In this document: positions 34,268 to 43,715 of the stretch, piece after piece
How positions within the stretch are numbered: the first letter of the stretch is position 1
How the letters are laid out: every line of letters begins with the position of its first letter
NCBI RefSeq assembly: GCF_007856155.1
Contig: NZ_CP042266.1
Span: 4,092,001 to 4,156,000, forward strand
Length of the DNA stretch: 64,000 nt
From: Streptomyces qinzhouensis
GTDB lineage: Bacteria; Actinomycetota; Actinomycetes; Streptomycetales; Streptomycetaceae
Direction: 5' to 3'
The notes under the pieces: generated by a model
Seen by the model: only the letters and a program-made list of their open reading frames with translations
Told to the model about the DNA's origin: nothing
Database searches by the model: none
Translations under genes and position numbers: made by a program

Positions 34268-37200
34268 ATGGGGCGCAGGGAGAAGCCGTTGGACCCGCAG
34301 GCGGGGCCCGTCCAGCGGTTCGCGTACGAGCTCCGGGAGCTGCGCCGGTCGGCCGGGGGACCCGCCTACCGCACCATGGCCCGCTCCGCGCCGTACACCG
34401 CCCCCACCCTCTCCGCCGCCGCGGCGGGCGAGAAGCTGCCGTCCCTCGCCGTCACCCTCGCCTATGTCGCCGCCTGCGGCGGCGGTGAGCGGGCCGCCGC
34501 CGCATGGGAGCGGCGCTGGCGCGAGGTCGCCGAGGCCGGCGGGCCCGGGCCGGACGACGGGCCCGCCCCCTACCCCGGCCTCACCCGCTACGGCCCCGAG
34601 GACAGCGACCACTTCTTCGGCCGTGACGCGCTCGTCGCCGAACTCCTCGACCTGACCCGCGGGCACCCCTTCGCCGCGCTCGTCGGAGCCTCGGGCAGCG
34701 GTAAGTCGTCCCTGCTGCGGGCCGGTCTGGTGCCCGCCGTACGGTCGGCGGACCGGCCTCCGGACGTCATCCGGATCCTGACCCCCGGCCCCACCCCCGC
34801 CCGTACCCACGACGGCCTGTTCACCGAGGGCGCCCTCGTCCTCGTCGACCAGTTCGAGGAGGTTTTCACCCTCTGCCACGACCCCGCCGAACGCGCCGCT
34901 TTCACCGCGCTGATGCTCCACGGCGGCGCCCGGGTCGTCATCGCCGTCCGCGCCGACTTCTACGGGCGCTGTGCCGAACAGCCCGCGCTGGTCCGGGCGC
35001 TGAAGGACGCCGTGCTGCTGGTGGGGCCGATGGGGCGGGAGCAGATACGGGAGGCCGTCGTCGGGCCCGCGGCCGTCGACCGTCTCGTCGTCGAACGGGC
35101 CCTGACCGCCCGGATCGTGGCGGATGTCGCCGATGAACCCGGCGGGCTGCCGCTGATGTCCCACGCCCTGCGCGAGGTGTGGCGCCGCCGCCGCGGCCGG
35201 ACGCTGACGGTCGCCGCGTACGAAGCGGTCGGCGGGGTGCAGGGTGCGATCGCGCACACCGCCGAGGACGTCTTCGGCACCTTCCGGGACGATGAGGCGG
35301 AGGTCGCGCGGACGCTGCTGCTCCGGCTGGTCGCCCCCGGCGACGGCACGGAGGACACCCGCCGCCCCGCCGCTCCCGCCGAGGTGACACCGGAGGGGTA
35401 CGGGCATGTTCTGGAGCGTCTGGTACGGGCCCGGCTGCTCACGGTCGACGATACGGCGGTCAACCTCGCCCACGAGGCCCTGATCACCGCCTGGCCCCGG
35501 CTGCGGAGCTGGATCGAAGCGGACCGCGACGTACTGCGGCTGCACCGGCGGCTCGCGGAGGCGGCGCGGGTCTGGGAGCAGCTGGGCCGGGACCCGGGCG
35601 CGCTGCTGCGCGGCAGCCAGCTGCACGCGGCGTGGGAGGCGTTCGCGCCGGCCGGGGACGGTCCTCCGGCGGCCGGGGACGGTCCTCCGGTAAAAGACGG
35701 GGGCGGGCCCCCGGTGGGCGGCGGTGGCGGACCGCGCCCGGGCGGCGGCGGGCCCCCGGGCGCCGGCGGCGGGCTCCCGGCGGGAAACGGCGGCGGCTCC
35801 CCGCCAAGGGACCGGGGCGGACCGCGCCCGGAGGCAGGCAGGCCCCCGGCCGGCGGCGGGCCCCCGGCGGACGTCAGCGGGCCTCCGGCAAAAAGCGGCG
35901 GCAGGCCCCCGGTAAAAATCGGCGGCGGGCTCCCGGCAACAGACCGCGCCGGTCACGGGCCCCGCTTCCCCCTCACCCCCGCCGAGCGCGCCTTCCTCGA
36001 CGCCTCCGTCGCCGCGCGGGACCGGGAGGCCGGTGCCGCCGTCCGGGCCGCCCGGCTTCAGCGGGTGCTGCTGCTGACCCTGTCCGTCCTGTTGTGTCTC
36101 GCCTCCGTCGCCGGGGCGATCGCCTGGCGGGAGAGCCGGATCAGCGAGCGGCGGACCGTCGAGGCCGAGGCCCGGCTGACCGCGGCCGTCGCCGATGCCC
36201 GCCGGGCGACCGATCCGCGGACCGCGATGCGGCTCAGCGTGGCCGCCTGGCGGCTCGCCGAGACGCCCGAGACCCGGGAGGCGCTGTTCGCCGCGGCGGC
36301 GCAGCCGTACACCGATGTCTACGCCACCGCGCTGCCCGAAACGATCGTCGAGACCAACGACCGCTGGAACCGGCTCAGTGACGACGGCCGCACCCTGACC
36401 TCGGTCGGTCCGGAGACCGTCGCGCGCTGGGACGTGCCCGGCCGTTTCGAACTGCCCGCGGTCCCGGGTATGGGCCCGGACGCCCGGCACATTCTCGACA
36501 TCAGCCCCGACACCACCAAGGCCGCCTACACCGCGGCGGACGGTATCCGGGTCCGGGACCTGATCACCGGACGGCCGGCGGACATCCGGTACGGGCCGGT
36601 CAGCCCACGGACCGAACCGGACGCCGACTACGCTTGGTTCGGGCCCGGCGGCCGGACCCTCGCCACGCACCGGGACGGGGAACCGGTCCGTCTCTTCGAC
36701 ACCGGCACCGGCCGTGAACTGCTCCGCACCGGACCCGAACCGCACGATGTCCGTCTGCTGCGGGTGGCCCCCGGTGCCGGACTGCTCACCTTCTGCCCGG
36801 ACGAGGGCCCGTTCCAGGTCTGGGACGTCCGCACCGGCCGCCGACTGCCCACCGCCCGGCGCGGGTTCGATCCCTGCACCGGCAGCGACGACCACTGGTT
36901 CCTCCCCGACGGCCGGTCTCTCGCCGTCGACACCGACAAGGAGATCCGGATCCGGGACCTCCGCACCGGCCGGGAACGCCCCGCCATCCCCACCGGAGGC
37001 CCGGCCTCCGTCGCGTTCAGCGCCGACGGCGGCCACGCCGCCACCATCACCCAGGAGGAGATCCGGCTCTGGCGGCTCCCGGCCGGCGCCGCACCGGTGA
37101 GCGTGCTCCGCGTCGCCACCGGACACCAGAGCCTCTCGGACCTCCGGCTGAATCTGGCGGAGGGGACTATCAGATACCGGGACGGACGGCTGCCCGGGGC

Positions 37201-38242
37201 CTCCGTGTGGACCCTCTCCTTCACCCTTCCCCCGCCCGGCGGCCCGCGGCGGTCCGATACCCCCGCCGTCTCCGCGCTCTACGGCCCCGACGGCCGGTCC
37301 CTCGTCGTCCAGTACGACGGGCTGCGGCGGCTCCATGAACTCCCCGGCGGCCGTACCCTCGCCGAACTGCCCGCGGTCCGGCGTACCGAACCCTGCCGGG
37401 ACCCCTGCGGCGGGATGGCGTTCGCCCCGGACGGCCGCCATCTCGCGCATATCCCGGCCCCGGGCACGGTCGCCGTACACGAGCTGCGCACCGGCGCGAC
37501 CCGGTCGGCGCCACTGCCCGCCGATTCCGACGGCAGCCTGGCCGTTACCTCGGGCGGCCGGACGGTTCTGACCCCCCGGGTGACCATGGAACGCAAAACC
37601 GTCGACGTCCTCGACACCGCCCGCCGCCGCTGGACGACGCTGACCGAAGACCCCCACTTCCAGCTGATCGCGACCGCGCCGGACGGCCGGATCCTCAGCG
37701 CCTACCGGCAGTTGACCGACCCGGGGACCGGCCGCTCCCGGACGGTCGCGCGCGGGGAGTCCGAGGTGGTGGCGGCGGCGTTCAGCCGGGACGGCCGCTT
37801 TCTCGCGGTGACCGACCACTTCGGCCGTACGACCCTGTGGGACGGCACCGGCCAGGAGCTGATCGCCGTCCTCGTGGACACCGTCCCGGAGCTCCTCCTC
37901 AGGGCCGACGGCCGGGCCCCCGCCCTCGCCTTCTCGGCGGACGGGGGCCTGCTCGCCCGCGGTGACCCGGACGGCGGGATACGGGTGTGGGACACCGCGG
38001 CGCCCGACTCGGCCGGTTCACCGCTGCCCGCGGCGGACGGTCCGGTGCTGGCGCTGGCGTTCGCGCCCGACGGCGAGGAGCTGCGGGTCACCACCCCGTC
38101 CACGGTGCTGCGCCGGTACTCCCTGTCGGCGAAGGAAGCGGTACGGGCCGTCTGCGCCCGGGCGGGCGGCGGTCCCGAGCCGGTGGAGTGGGCGGCGCAT
38201 CTGCCGGACGTGCCGTACCGGGAGGTCTGCCCGCCGCGGTGA
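34268..38242 (+). CDS. HTH-nSTAND1-WD40 protein
   Basis: A 1324-residue signal-transduction ATPase. Residues 10-95 form an Xre-like helical domain (FAYELRELRRSAGG, TLSAAAAGEKLPSLAVTLAY). The nSTAND1 NTPase follows: DHFFGRDALVAEL, Walker A GASGSGKSS (140-148), Walker B ALVLVDQFEEVF (189-200), sensor VIAVRADFYGRC and winged-helix FNLAHEALI-type segment NLAHEALITAWPRL. A Gly/Pro low-complexity linker (about 462-560) and a transmembrane helix (about 598-621) precede 13 or so degenerate WD repeats. STAND proteins oligomerise on ligand binding; relatives act in phage defence and development. GGAGGGG seven bases before ATG 34268. The ligand and output are unknown. Confidence 0.85.
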   Translation: MGRREKPLDPQAGPVQRFAYELRELRRSAGGPAYRTMARSAPYTAPTLSAAAAGEKLPSLAVTLAYVAACGGGERAAAAWERRWREVAEAGGPGPDDGPAPYPGLTRYGPEDSDHFFGRDALVAELLDLTRGHPFAALVGASGSGKSSLLRAGLVPAVRSADRPPDVIRILTPGPTPARTHDGLFTEGALVLVDQFEEVFTLCHDPAERAAFTALMLHGGARVVIAVRADFYGRCAEQPALVRALKDAVLLVGPMGREQIREAVVGPAAVDRLVVERALTARIVADVADEPGGLPLMSHALREVWRRRRGRTLTVAAYEAVGGVQGAIAHTAEDVFGTFRDDEAEVARTLLLRLVAPGDGTEDTRRPAAPAEVTPEGYGHVLERLVRARLLTVDDTAVNLAHEALITAWPRLRSWIEADRDVLRLHRRLAEAARVWEQLGRDPGALLRGSQLHAAWEAFAPAGDGPPAAGDGPPVKDGGGPPVGGGGGPRPGGGGPPGAGGGLPAGNGGGSPPRDRGGPRPEAGRPPAGGGPPADVSGPPAKSGGRPPVKIGGGLPATDRAGHGPRFPLTPAERAFLDASVAARDREAGAAVRAARLQRVLLLTLSVLLCLASVAGAIAWRESRISERRTVEAEARLTAAVADARRATDPRTAMRLSVAAWRLAETPETREALFAAAAQPYTDVYATALPETIVETNDRWNRLSDDGRTLTSVGPETVARWDVPGRFELPAVPGMGPDARHILDISPDTTKAAYTAADGIRVRDLITGRPADIRYGPVSPRTEPDADYAWFGPGGRTLATHRDGEPVRLFDTGTGRELLRTGPEPHDVRLLRVAPGAGLLTFCPDEGPFQVWDVRTGRRLPTARRGFDPCTGSDDHWFLPDGRSLAVDTDKEIRIRDLRTGRERPAIPTGGPASVAFSADGGHAATITQEEIRLWRLPAGAAPVSVLRVATGHQSLSDLRLNLAEGTIRYRDGRLPGASVWTLSFTLPPPGGPRRSDTPAVSALYGPDGRSLVVQYDGLRRLHELPGGRTLAELPAVRRTEPCRDPCGGMAFAPDGRHLAHIPAPGTVAVHELRTGATRSAPLPADSDGSLAVTSGGRTVLTPRVTMERKTVDVLDTARRRWTTLTEDPHFQLIATAPDGRILSAYRQLTDPGTGRSRTVARGESEVVAAAFSRDGRFLAVTDHFGRTTLWDGTGQELIAVLVDTVPELLLRADGRAPALAFSADGGLLARGDPDGGIRVWDTAAPDSAGSPLPAADGPVLALAFAPDGEELRVTTPSTVLRRYSLSAKEAVRAVCARAGGGPEPVEWAAHLPDVPYREVCPPR

Positions 38243-38323
38243 GGGGGACATCGGTGCGCGGGCACACGTGATACGGACGAAGGGCATCGACGCGGAGGTG
38301 TCCCCGATGTCAGCATGTGCCGC

Positions 38324-40066
38324 ATGACGAACATCCCCAAGGGCGCGAACGTCCACGTGCCGAGCATGCCGTTGCGTGTCCTGATGGGGTACCGGCCCAC
38401 CCCGGCCGTTCCCGTCATCGAGTCGATCGCGCTGCTGCTGGACGCGGGGGAGCGGGCGCGCTCGGGGCGGGACGTGGTCCATATACCGAACCAGGCCCGG
38501 CATCCCTCGGGAGCGGTCGCACATCTCGGGCGCGTCAACACGCTCGGGATCCTCGGGTACGAGGACCAGGCCGTCCAGTGGGATGTGATCCTGCCCGCCG
38601 TGGAGGCGGAGGTGAGCCGCATCCTGATCCTCGCCACCGCCGACGGACTGGAAGGCGGCCCGGTCCTCGGCCAGGTGCCGGGGCTCTACATCCAGGTGCA
38701 GTCGCTGGACGGCGCCCTGGTCGCGCGGTACGACATGACCGACGCGGGCAGCGAGAAGGTACTGCTGCTGGGCGAGTTCTACCGGCGGGACGGCGGCTGG
38801 AAGTTCCGGGCGGTGGGGCAGGGGTACGACTCCGGGGTCGATGGGATCATCGCGGACTACAAGCGGCTGAGCCCGGGCGACGGCGCCGGGGCGGCACCGG
38901 CGGCGGGGGTACCGCAGTTCGCGCCGCCGCCGCCGTACCAGGGGGCTCCCCAGCAGCCGTACCAGAACCCGGCACCGCAGCAGCCGTACCAGAACCCGGC
39001 CGTGGCCCCCGGCCCGTACTACGGCCAACAGCCCGGCCGGCAGCCCGACCAGCGGTACGGGACCCGGTCCGGGCTGCAGTACGACCCGTACGCACAGCCC
39101 GGTATGCCTCAGCAGTCCGGTGCCACGGGCCGGATGCGGGCGCCTGTGCCCGGGCACTCGTACGCCCCGGGTCATCGCATCGTCGACCCGGTCACCCCCG
39201 CGCCGCCCCCTTTCCAGGTGCCGCAGCCGTACCACCAGCCCCCGGTCCAGACTCCGGTCCAGCCCCCGGCCCCGGTACCGAGCCAGGCGCCGTATCAGGA
39301 CCCGTACCAGCCCTCGTACGGCACAGCCGGACACCCGTACCAGCCTCCGGTCCACCAGCCTCCGGTCCATCAGCCCCCGGTTTACCAGCCTCCCGCGCCC
39401 GCCCCGGCGGCGTACGGCAGTACCCCCGCCGCCCCCGCCGCTCCCGACGACCCCTTCGCCCGCTTCCCCGCCTTCGCACCGCAGACCGTCCGCGGCTCGG
39501 GCAACGGCGCCCCGGCCTTCGCCGGCCCCTTCCCGCCCGGCCCGGTCCTGCTGGAGCTGGTCTTCCGGGATCCGCACTCGGACTGGCCGGTGGCGCACCA
39601 GCTCAACCAGCGCCGGGAGCCGGCGAATCTGCTGGTGTCCGGCGAGTGCGACGGCGAACTCGTGGCCCGGGCACCGGCGGTCGCACCCGCCGGTTACCCC
39701 CTGGCGGTCCAGATCATGGCCTCCGCGGAGTGGACGGTCACCGCGCTCCCGCTGTCGTCGGTCCGCCGGTTCGGGCCGCGGCTGCCCGCCCACGGCAAGG
39801 GCTCCGACGTCCTCGCCTACTACGGACCGGAGGCCCGGCTGGAGATCGAATTCCAGGGCGATCCGCGTGACCACGAATCGTCGATGAGCCTGATCGCCAT
39901 GGGCGTCGACGATATCGACATGGCCGAGGCGGACTTCGTCGACACCGACTACCTCCTCACCTCGGCCGTCGGCCCGTTCCGGCAGACGGTCCATCTGCCG
40001 GGTGGCGCCCGGCTCGTCCAGGTGTCGGCCAAGGGGGCGTGGATGCTCACCGCCCACCCCCACTGA
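38324..40066 (+). CDS. TerD-family protein with Pro/Gln-rich linker
   Basis: A 580-residue protein. Residues 1-185 are a TerD/Ca-binding stress domain (IPKGANVHVP, YEDQAVQWDVILPAVEAEVS, RYDMTDAGSEKVLLLGEFYR, WKFRAVGQGYDSGVDGIIAD). A 200-residue linker rich in Pro, Gln and Tyr (PYQNPAPQQPYQNP-type repeats) leads to a C-terminal beta domain (VLLELVFRDPHSDWPVAHQL onward) seen in other TerD paralogues. TerD proteins are linked to tellurite resistance and to membrane-associated stress complexes. ATG 38324 and ATG 38315 are both possible. It follows the nSTAND gene by 81 bases and may be co-transcribed. Confidence 0.8.
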   Translation: MTNIPKGANVHVPSMPLRVLMGYRPTPAVPVIESIALLLDAGERARSGRDVVHIPNQARHPSGAVAHLGRVNTLGILGYEDQAVQWDVILPAVEAEVSRILILATADGLEGGPVLGQVPGLYIQVQSLDGALVARYDMTDAGSEKVLLLGEFYRRDGGWKFRAVGQGYDSGVDGIIADYKRLSPGDGAGAAPAAGVPQFAPPPPYQGAPQQPYQNPAPQQPYQNPAVAPGPYYGQQPGRQPDQRYGTRSGLQYDPYAQPGMPQQSGATGRMRAPVPGHSYAPGHRIVDPVTPAPPPFQVPQPYHQPPVQTPVQPPAPVPSQAPYQDPYQPSYGTAGHPYQPPVHQPPVHQPPVYQPPAPAPAAYGSTPAAPAAPDDPFARFPAFAPQTVRGSGNGAPAFAGPFPPGPVLLELVFRDPHSDWPVAHQLNQRREPANLLVSGECDGELVARAPAVAPAGYPLAVQIMASAEWTVTALPLSSVRRFGPRLPAHGKGSDVLAYYGPEARLEIEFQGDPRDHESSMSLIAMGVDDIDMAEADFVDTDYLLTSAVGPFRQTVHLPGGARLVQVSAKGAWMLTAHPH

Positions 40067-40090
40067 CACCGGACCGCCGCCGGCGGACCG

Positions 40091-41497
40091 TCAGTCGGCG
40101 TAGGCGTCGGCCGCCGACAGCGCCGCGTCCAGCGCCTCCAGGCCCTCCTCCGCCTCGGACACGGAGATGGTGCACGGCGGCACCACATGCGTGCGGTTCA
40201 TATTGACGAACGGCCAGAGTCCGTTCGCCTTGCAGCCCGCCGCGAAGCCCGCCATCGCCACATTGTCGGCCGGTCCCGGGTTGTACGGCACCAGGGGCTC
40301 CCGGGTCTCCCGGTTCCGTACGAGTTCGAGCGCCCAGAACACGCCCGTGCCCCGGACCTCGCCGACGCTCGGATGACGTTCGGCCAGTTCGCGCAGGCCG
40401 GGCCCGAGGACGGTCTCGCCGATCGTCGCCGCGTGCTCGACGACCCCCTCCTCCTCCATCACCCGGATCGTGGCGACGGCGGCGGCACAGGCCAGCGGAT
40501 GGCCGGAGTAGGTGAGCCCGCCGGGGTAGGGGCGCCTGTCGAAGGTGGCGGCGATCTCGGCGGAGATCGCGACCCCGCCGAGGGGTACGTACCCCGAGTT
40601 GACGCCCTTGGCGAAGGTCAGCAGATCGGGTACGACACCGAAGTGCTCGGCCGCGAACCACTTGCCCGTCCGCCCGAAGCCGGTCATGACCTCGTCGAGG
40701 ACGAAGACGATGCCGTGCCGGTCGCAGAGCTCGCGGACGCCCGCGAGATAGCCCGGCGGCGGAACCATGATCCCGGCGGTGCCGGGAATGGTCTCCAGCA
40801 CGATCGCGGCGATCGTGCCCGGCCCCTCGAAGGCGATCGTGTCCTCCAGGTGCTTCAGCGCCCGGGCGCACTCCTCGGCCTCGGTGGCCGCGTGGAACGG
40901 GGAGCGGTAGAGGAACGGCGTCCAGAAGTGGACCACCCCGGCGGTGCCGGTGTCGGAGGGCCAGCGGCGCGGATCGCCGGTGATGTTGACCGCGGTGTGG
41001 GTGCCGCCGTGGTACGAGCGGTATGCGGCGAGGACCTTGGGGCGGCCGGTGTGCAGCCGGGCCATCCGTACCGCGTTCTCGACCGCCTCGGCACCGCCGT
41101 TGGTGAAGAAGATCTTGTCGAGGTCGCCGGGGGTGCGCTCGGCGATCAGCCGGGCGGCCTCGGAGCGCGGTTCGACGGCGAAGGCGGGGGCGAAGGTGAC
41201 GAGCTCGGCGGCCTGCTCCTGGATCGCGGCGACGACCTTCGGGTGCTGGTAGCCGATGTTGGTGTAGACGAGGCCGCTGGTGAAGTCGAGATAGCGGCGG
41301 CCGTCGTAGTCCCAGAAGTACGAGCCCTTGGCACCGGCGACGGCGAGGGGGTCGATCAGGCCCTGGGCGGACCAGGAGTGGAAGACATGCGCCCGGTCGG
41401 CGGCCTTCACGGCGGCACCGGTGGCCCGGGAGACGGCCAGTGCGTCGTCCCGCGTGCCGTCCGTCGGGGAGGGAGCGGTGGTTCGAGGGGTGGTCAT
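40091..41497 (-). CDS. Class III aminotransferase (omega-amino acid type)
   Basis: A 468-residue PLP enzyme. [52 protein letters not shown], the cofactor Asp in [19 protein letters not shown] and the Schiff-base Lys in [20 protein letters not shown] (near 296) are intact, as is [14 protein letters not shown]. It resembles taurine- or beta-alanine-pyruvate transaminases; the donor is unknown. On the minus strand TACGCT (41510-41505) is seven bases before the ATG, suggesting a leaderless message. It is divergent from the DJ-1/MarR operon, whose operators lie about 110 bases away and could affect both. Confidence 0.88.
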   Translation of the reverse strand: MTTPRTTAPSPTDGTRDDALAVSRATGAAVKAADRAHVFHSWSAQGLIDPLAVAGAKGSYFWDYDGRRYLDFTSGLVYTNIGYQHPKVVAAIQEQAAELVTFAPAFAVEPRSEAARLIAERTPGDLDKIFFTNGGAEAVENAVRMARLHTGRPKVLAAYRSYHGGTHTAVNITGDPRRWPSDTGTAGVVHFWTPFLYRSPFHAATEAEECARALKHLEDTIAFEGPGTIAAIVLETIPGTAGIMVPPPGYLAGVRELCDRHGIVFVLDEVMTGFGRTGKWFAAEHFGVVPDLLTFAKGVNSGYVPLGGVAISAEIAATFDRRPYPGGLTYSGHPLACAAAVATIRVMEEEGVVEHAATIGETVLGPGLRELAERHPSVGEVRGTGVFWALELVRNRETREPLVPYNPGPADNVAMAGFAAGCKANGLWPFVNMNRTHVVPPCTISVSEAEEGLEALDAALSAADAYAD

Positions 41498-41606
41498 GCG
41501 CGTCAGCGTAAGGAGGAGCTGCCCCGCCCCGGCAGCGGCACGTTGTCTGCGATGCGCCCCTGAGCTGCGGCGTTCTGTCGCTCCAAGGGAGCTGCCCGGT
41601 AAATAA

Positions 41607-41642
41607 TTGACAGCATGCTGCCATCATGACAGTCTCCTGTCA
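41607..41642 (+). promoter_or_regulatory. Two TGACAG-N4-CTGTCA operators over a promoter
   Basis: Site 1 is TGACAG-CATG-CTGCCA (41608-41623) and site 2 is TGACAG-TCTC-CTGTCA (41627-41642). They have the same architecture with centres 19 bp apart. Site 1 overlaps a perfect -35 TTGACA (41607-41612); site 2 ends on the A of the ATG. A weak -10 CAGTCT (41630-41635) would give a leaderless transcript. The co-transcribed MarR protein is the obvious ligand. Confidence 0.65.
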
Positions 41643-42307
41643 TGGCAACGGATACGGCACAGCAGAGCGACAGCAACGGCACCGACAGCAACGGCACCGA
41701 CCGCATCGTCCATCTCGCGGTCTACGACACCTGGGCCGACTGGGAGACGGGCCACACCACCGCCTTCCTCGCCCAGCACGGCTGGACCGTGCGGACGGTC
41801 GGCCCCACCACCGGCACCGTCACCACCATGGGCGGCCTCCGGATCCGGCCCGATCTCGCCCTCGCCGATCTCGCCCCGGCCGACAGCGCGCTGCTGATCC
41901 TGGCGGGAGCGGGCGCCTGGGACGCCGGCGACGACCTCGCGCCGTTCGCCGCCAAGGCCAGGGAATTCCTCGACGCGGGCGTGCCGGTGGCCGCGATCTG
42001 CGGTGCGACGGCCGGACTCGCCCGGGAGGGCCTGCTCGACGGCCGGGACCACACGAGCGCGGTCTCCTTTTATTTGGCGGCGACCGGCTACGGCGGCGGC
42101 GCGCGCTACCGGGACGCCGACGCCGTCACGGACGGCGATCTGATCACGGCCGGACCGACCGAGCCGGTCGCCTTCGCCCGCGAGGTCTTCGCCCGGCTCG
42201 GGGTGTACGAGGGCGAGAAGCTGGACGCCTGGTACCGCCTCTTCCACGATTCGGACCCCTCGGCGTACGCGGTCCTGGAGGGCGAAGGCGAGGGTGAGGC
42301 CGCGTGA
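41642..42307 (+). CDS. DJ-1/PfpI family protein
   Basis: A 221-residue class I glutamine-amidotransferase-like protein. The nucleophile elbow AAICGATAGLAREG puts the Cys near residue 120; LILAGAGAWDAGDD and ITAGPTEPVAFAREVF complete the fold. Family members include glyoxalase III-like enzymes, isonitrile hydratases and stress proteins, so the reaction cannot be named. The N-terminal SDSNGTDSNGTD is a short repeat. The ATG lies within an operator and no ribosome site is present, implying a leaderless message. The MarR gene overlaps its stop as GTGA. Confidence 0.8.
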   Translation: MATDTAQQSDSNGTDSNGTDRIVHLAVYDTWADWETGHTTAFLAQHGWTVRTVGPTTGTVTTMGGLRIRPDLALADLAPADSALLILAGAGAWDAGDDLAPFAAKAREFLDAGVPVAAICGATAGLAREGLLDGRDHTSAVSFYLAATGYGGGARYRDADAVTDGDLITAGPTEPVAFAREVFARLGVYEGEKLDAWYRLFHDSDPSAYAVLEGEGEGEAA

Positions 42308-42804
42308 GCGGTACGGACGCGGCGGAGGAGACCCCGGACGAGCGGCAGCGGCGGCTCGAACAGCAGGCGCTGCTCACCCGTACCGCGCTCGGGGTGTTCC
42401 GGCTCAACGGCCACTTCATCGCGGTCTCCGAGCGGATCGCGAAGGCGGGCGGCCTGACGGCGGCCTCGTGGCAGGTCCTGGGCGCGGTGGCCCGGGTCCC
42501 GCAGCCGGTTTCGGCGATCGCCCGCGCGATGGGCCTGACCCGCCAGAGCGTCCAGCGGACCGCCGACCTCCTGGTCGACCAGGGCCTGGCCGAATACCGC
42601 CCCAACCCGGCCCACCGCCGCGCCAAACTCCTGTCCGCCACCGCCGACGGCCGCGCGTCCCTGGGCCGCCTGGGCCCGGGCCACGCCGCCCTGGCCGCCC
42701 ACCTCGCCGAAACCCTGGGCCCGACCGCCTTCGCCGAAACGGCCCGCGCCCTGGAACGCCTCGCCGAGGCAATGTCCGAGGCCGACGCACAGACGGACGT
42801 CTAG
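42304..42804 (+). CDS. MarR-family transcriptional regulator
   Basis: A 166-residue winged-helix dimer. TAASWQVLGAVARVPQPVSA and AIARAMGLTRQSVQRTADLL form the DNA-reading helices, followed by the wing YRPNPAHRRAKLLSATADGR. It starts with GTG inside the DJ-1 stop codon, so it is made from the same message. The two matching inverted repeats at 41608-41642 are the likely binding sites and make it an autorepressor. The inducer is unknown; phenolics and oxidants are common for the family. Confidence 0.88.
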   Translation: MSGTDAAEETPDERQRRLEQQALLTRTALGVFRLNGHFIAVSERIAKAGGLTAASWQVLGAVARVPQPVSAIARAMGLTRQSVQRTADLLVDQGLAEYRPNPAHRRAKLLSATADGRASLGRLGPGHAALAAHLAETLGPTAFAETARALERLAEAMSEADAQTDV

Positions 42805-42828
42805 CCGGTACGGGCGCGGAGAGTAGTT

Positions 42829-42875
42829 AGGGGCGCGAGGAACTGCGCGATCAGCCACAGACGGCCCGCGGCCGG
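42829..42875. repeat. Diverged fourth copy of the 153-bp repeat core
   Basis: This segment (GGGGCGCGAGGAACTGCGCG, then ATCAGCCACAGACGGCCCGC) matches the core of the tandem units at 26632-27060 almost base for base. It lies between the convergent MarR and ricin-B genes, a typical place for an intergenic repeat family. Confidence 0.75.
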
Positions 42876-42924
42876 ACAACGGCACCCGCCCGCAACGGCG
42901 CTCCCCGCACCCCCGAACCACGCC

Positions 42925-43437
42925 CTACGGCGCGAGGCGCTCGATGGCGAACACCTGGCTCTCCTTCGCCAGCTCGCACTCCGTCTGCACGATCGGCGCC
43001 CCCGCCGCCTCACTCCCGCCCTTCACATCCAGGCACTTCCCGGCGAAGGTCTCGATCACATACCCCTCACCGCCCGGCACCACCCGGAACCGCTGGTTCG
43101 GCTGCCCGCCGCACTCGTAGCCGATGACCGGCGCGTCCACCGCGGTGCTCGCCTCCTTCACATCGAGGCACCGGTTGGTGCCCAGCTCCCGGATCTCGTA
43201 CGCGCCACCGCCGACCGACGCGAACTCGAACTGCTGGTCGGCAGCGCCCGTACAGTCCGACTGAATCAGCGACTTGTCGGCGGCCCGCAGTTCCAGACAG
43301 AGGCCCGCGAACGATTCGGCCGTATAGAGCGTGGCGGCCGCGGCCGCCTGGGCACCGGGGGCGCCGAGCAGGCCGGTCGCCGCCGCACCCGCGATCACCA
43401 CGGCCGCCAGGGTCTTCTTCCCCGCACGCACACGCAT
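42925..43437 (-). CDS. Secreted ricin-B lectin-domain protein
   Basis: A 170-residue exported beta-trefoil. The signal peptide (RVRAGKKTLAAVVIAGAAAT) is cut near AQA-AA. Three repeats follow, with CLELRAADKSLIQSDCTG, CLDVKEASTAVDAPVIGYEC and CLDVKGGSEAAGAPIVQTEC. Each has paired cysteines and the sugar-pocket aspartate. The aromatic of QxW is Phe in each (DQQFEF, NQRFRV, SQVFAI). No catalytic domain is present. ATG 43437 is preceded by GAAAGGTG at seven bases. The 5' region contains four octamer repeats (43448-43480). Confidence 0.8.
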   Translation of the reverse strand: MRVRAGKKTLAAVVIAGAAATGLLGAPGAQAAAAATLYTAESFAGLCLELRAADKSLIQSDCTGAADQQFEFASVGGGAYEIRELGTNRCLDVKEASTAVDAPVIGYECGGQPNQRFRVVPGGEGYVIETFAGKCLDVKGGSEAAGAPIVQTECELAKESQVFAIERLAP

Positions 43438-43447
43438 GGGAACACCT

Positions 43448-43480
43448 TTCGAGAGTTCGAGAGTTTCGAGAGTTCGGGAG
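43448..43480 (-). repeat. Four direct octamers upstream of lectin gene
   Basis: TTCGAGAG occurs at 43448-43455, 43456-43463 and 43465-43472, and as TTCGGGAG at 43473-43480. The first overlaps the ribosome-site region of the minus-strand lectin gene. It could be a regulator array or simple replication slippage. Confidence 0.5.
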
Positions 43481-43715
43481 CCGGGGCAGGCGCCCCGCCC
43501 GCCCAGTCTTCGGTCGCGTGAGATCACCGGGAAAGAGCGACCGGCGATCTTCCCGCCTTCGGGTGAACCCCGGTACGCGCCCCTGACGCCGGTCGGCGCA
43601 ACCAGCGCCTACGGACCGGCCCCGGGCCCGTGATCAGGGGCGGGGCACGGCACCCGCCGGTCGCGGCCTATCCTCGTGGAATCCAGCGACGGGGATGACG
43701 GGGCCGGGGGGAACG

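Noticed and set aside
34208..37819. 1203-codon minus-strand ORF opposite the nSTAND gene
   Set aside because: It is a typical shadow of a high-GC coding strand. The plus-strand frame has Walker motifs, a ribosome site and WD repeats.
38018..40069. 683-codon minus-strand ORF opposite the TerD gene
   Set aside because: No domain is visible, and the TerD motifs on the plus strand are clear.
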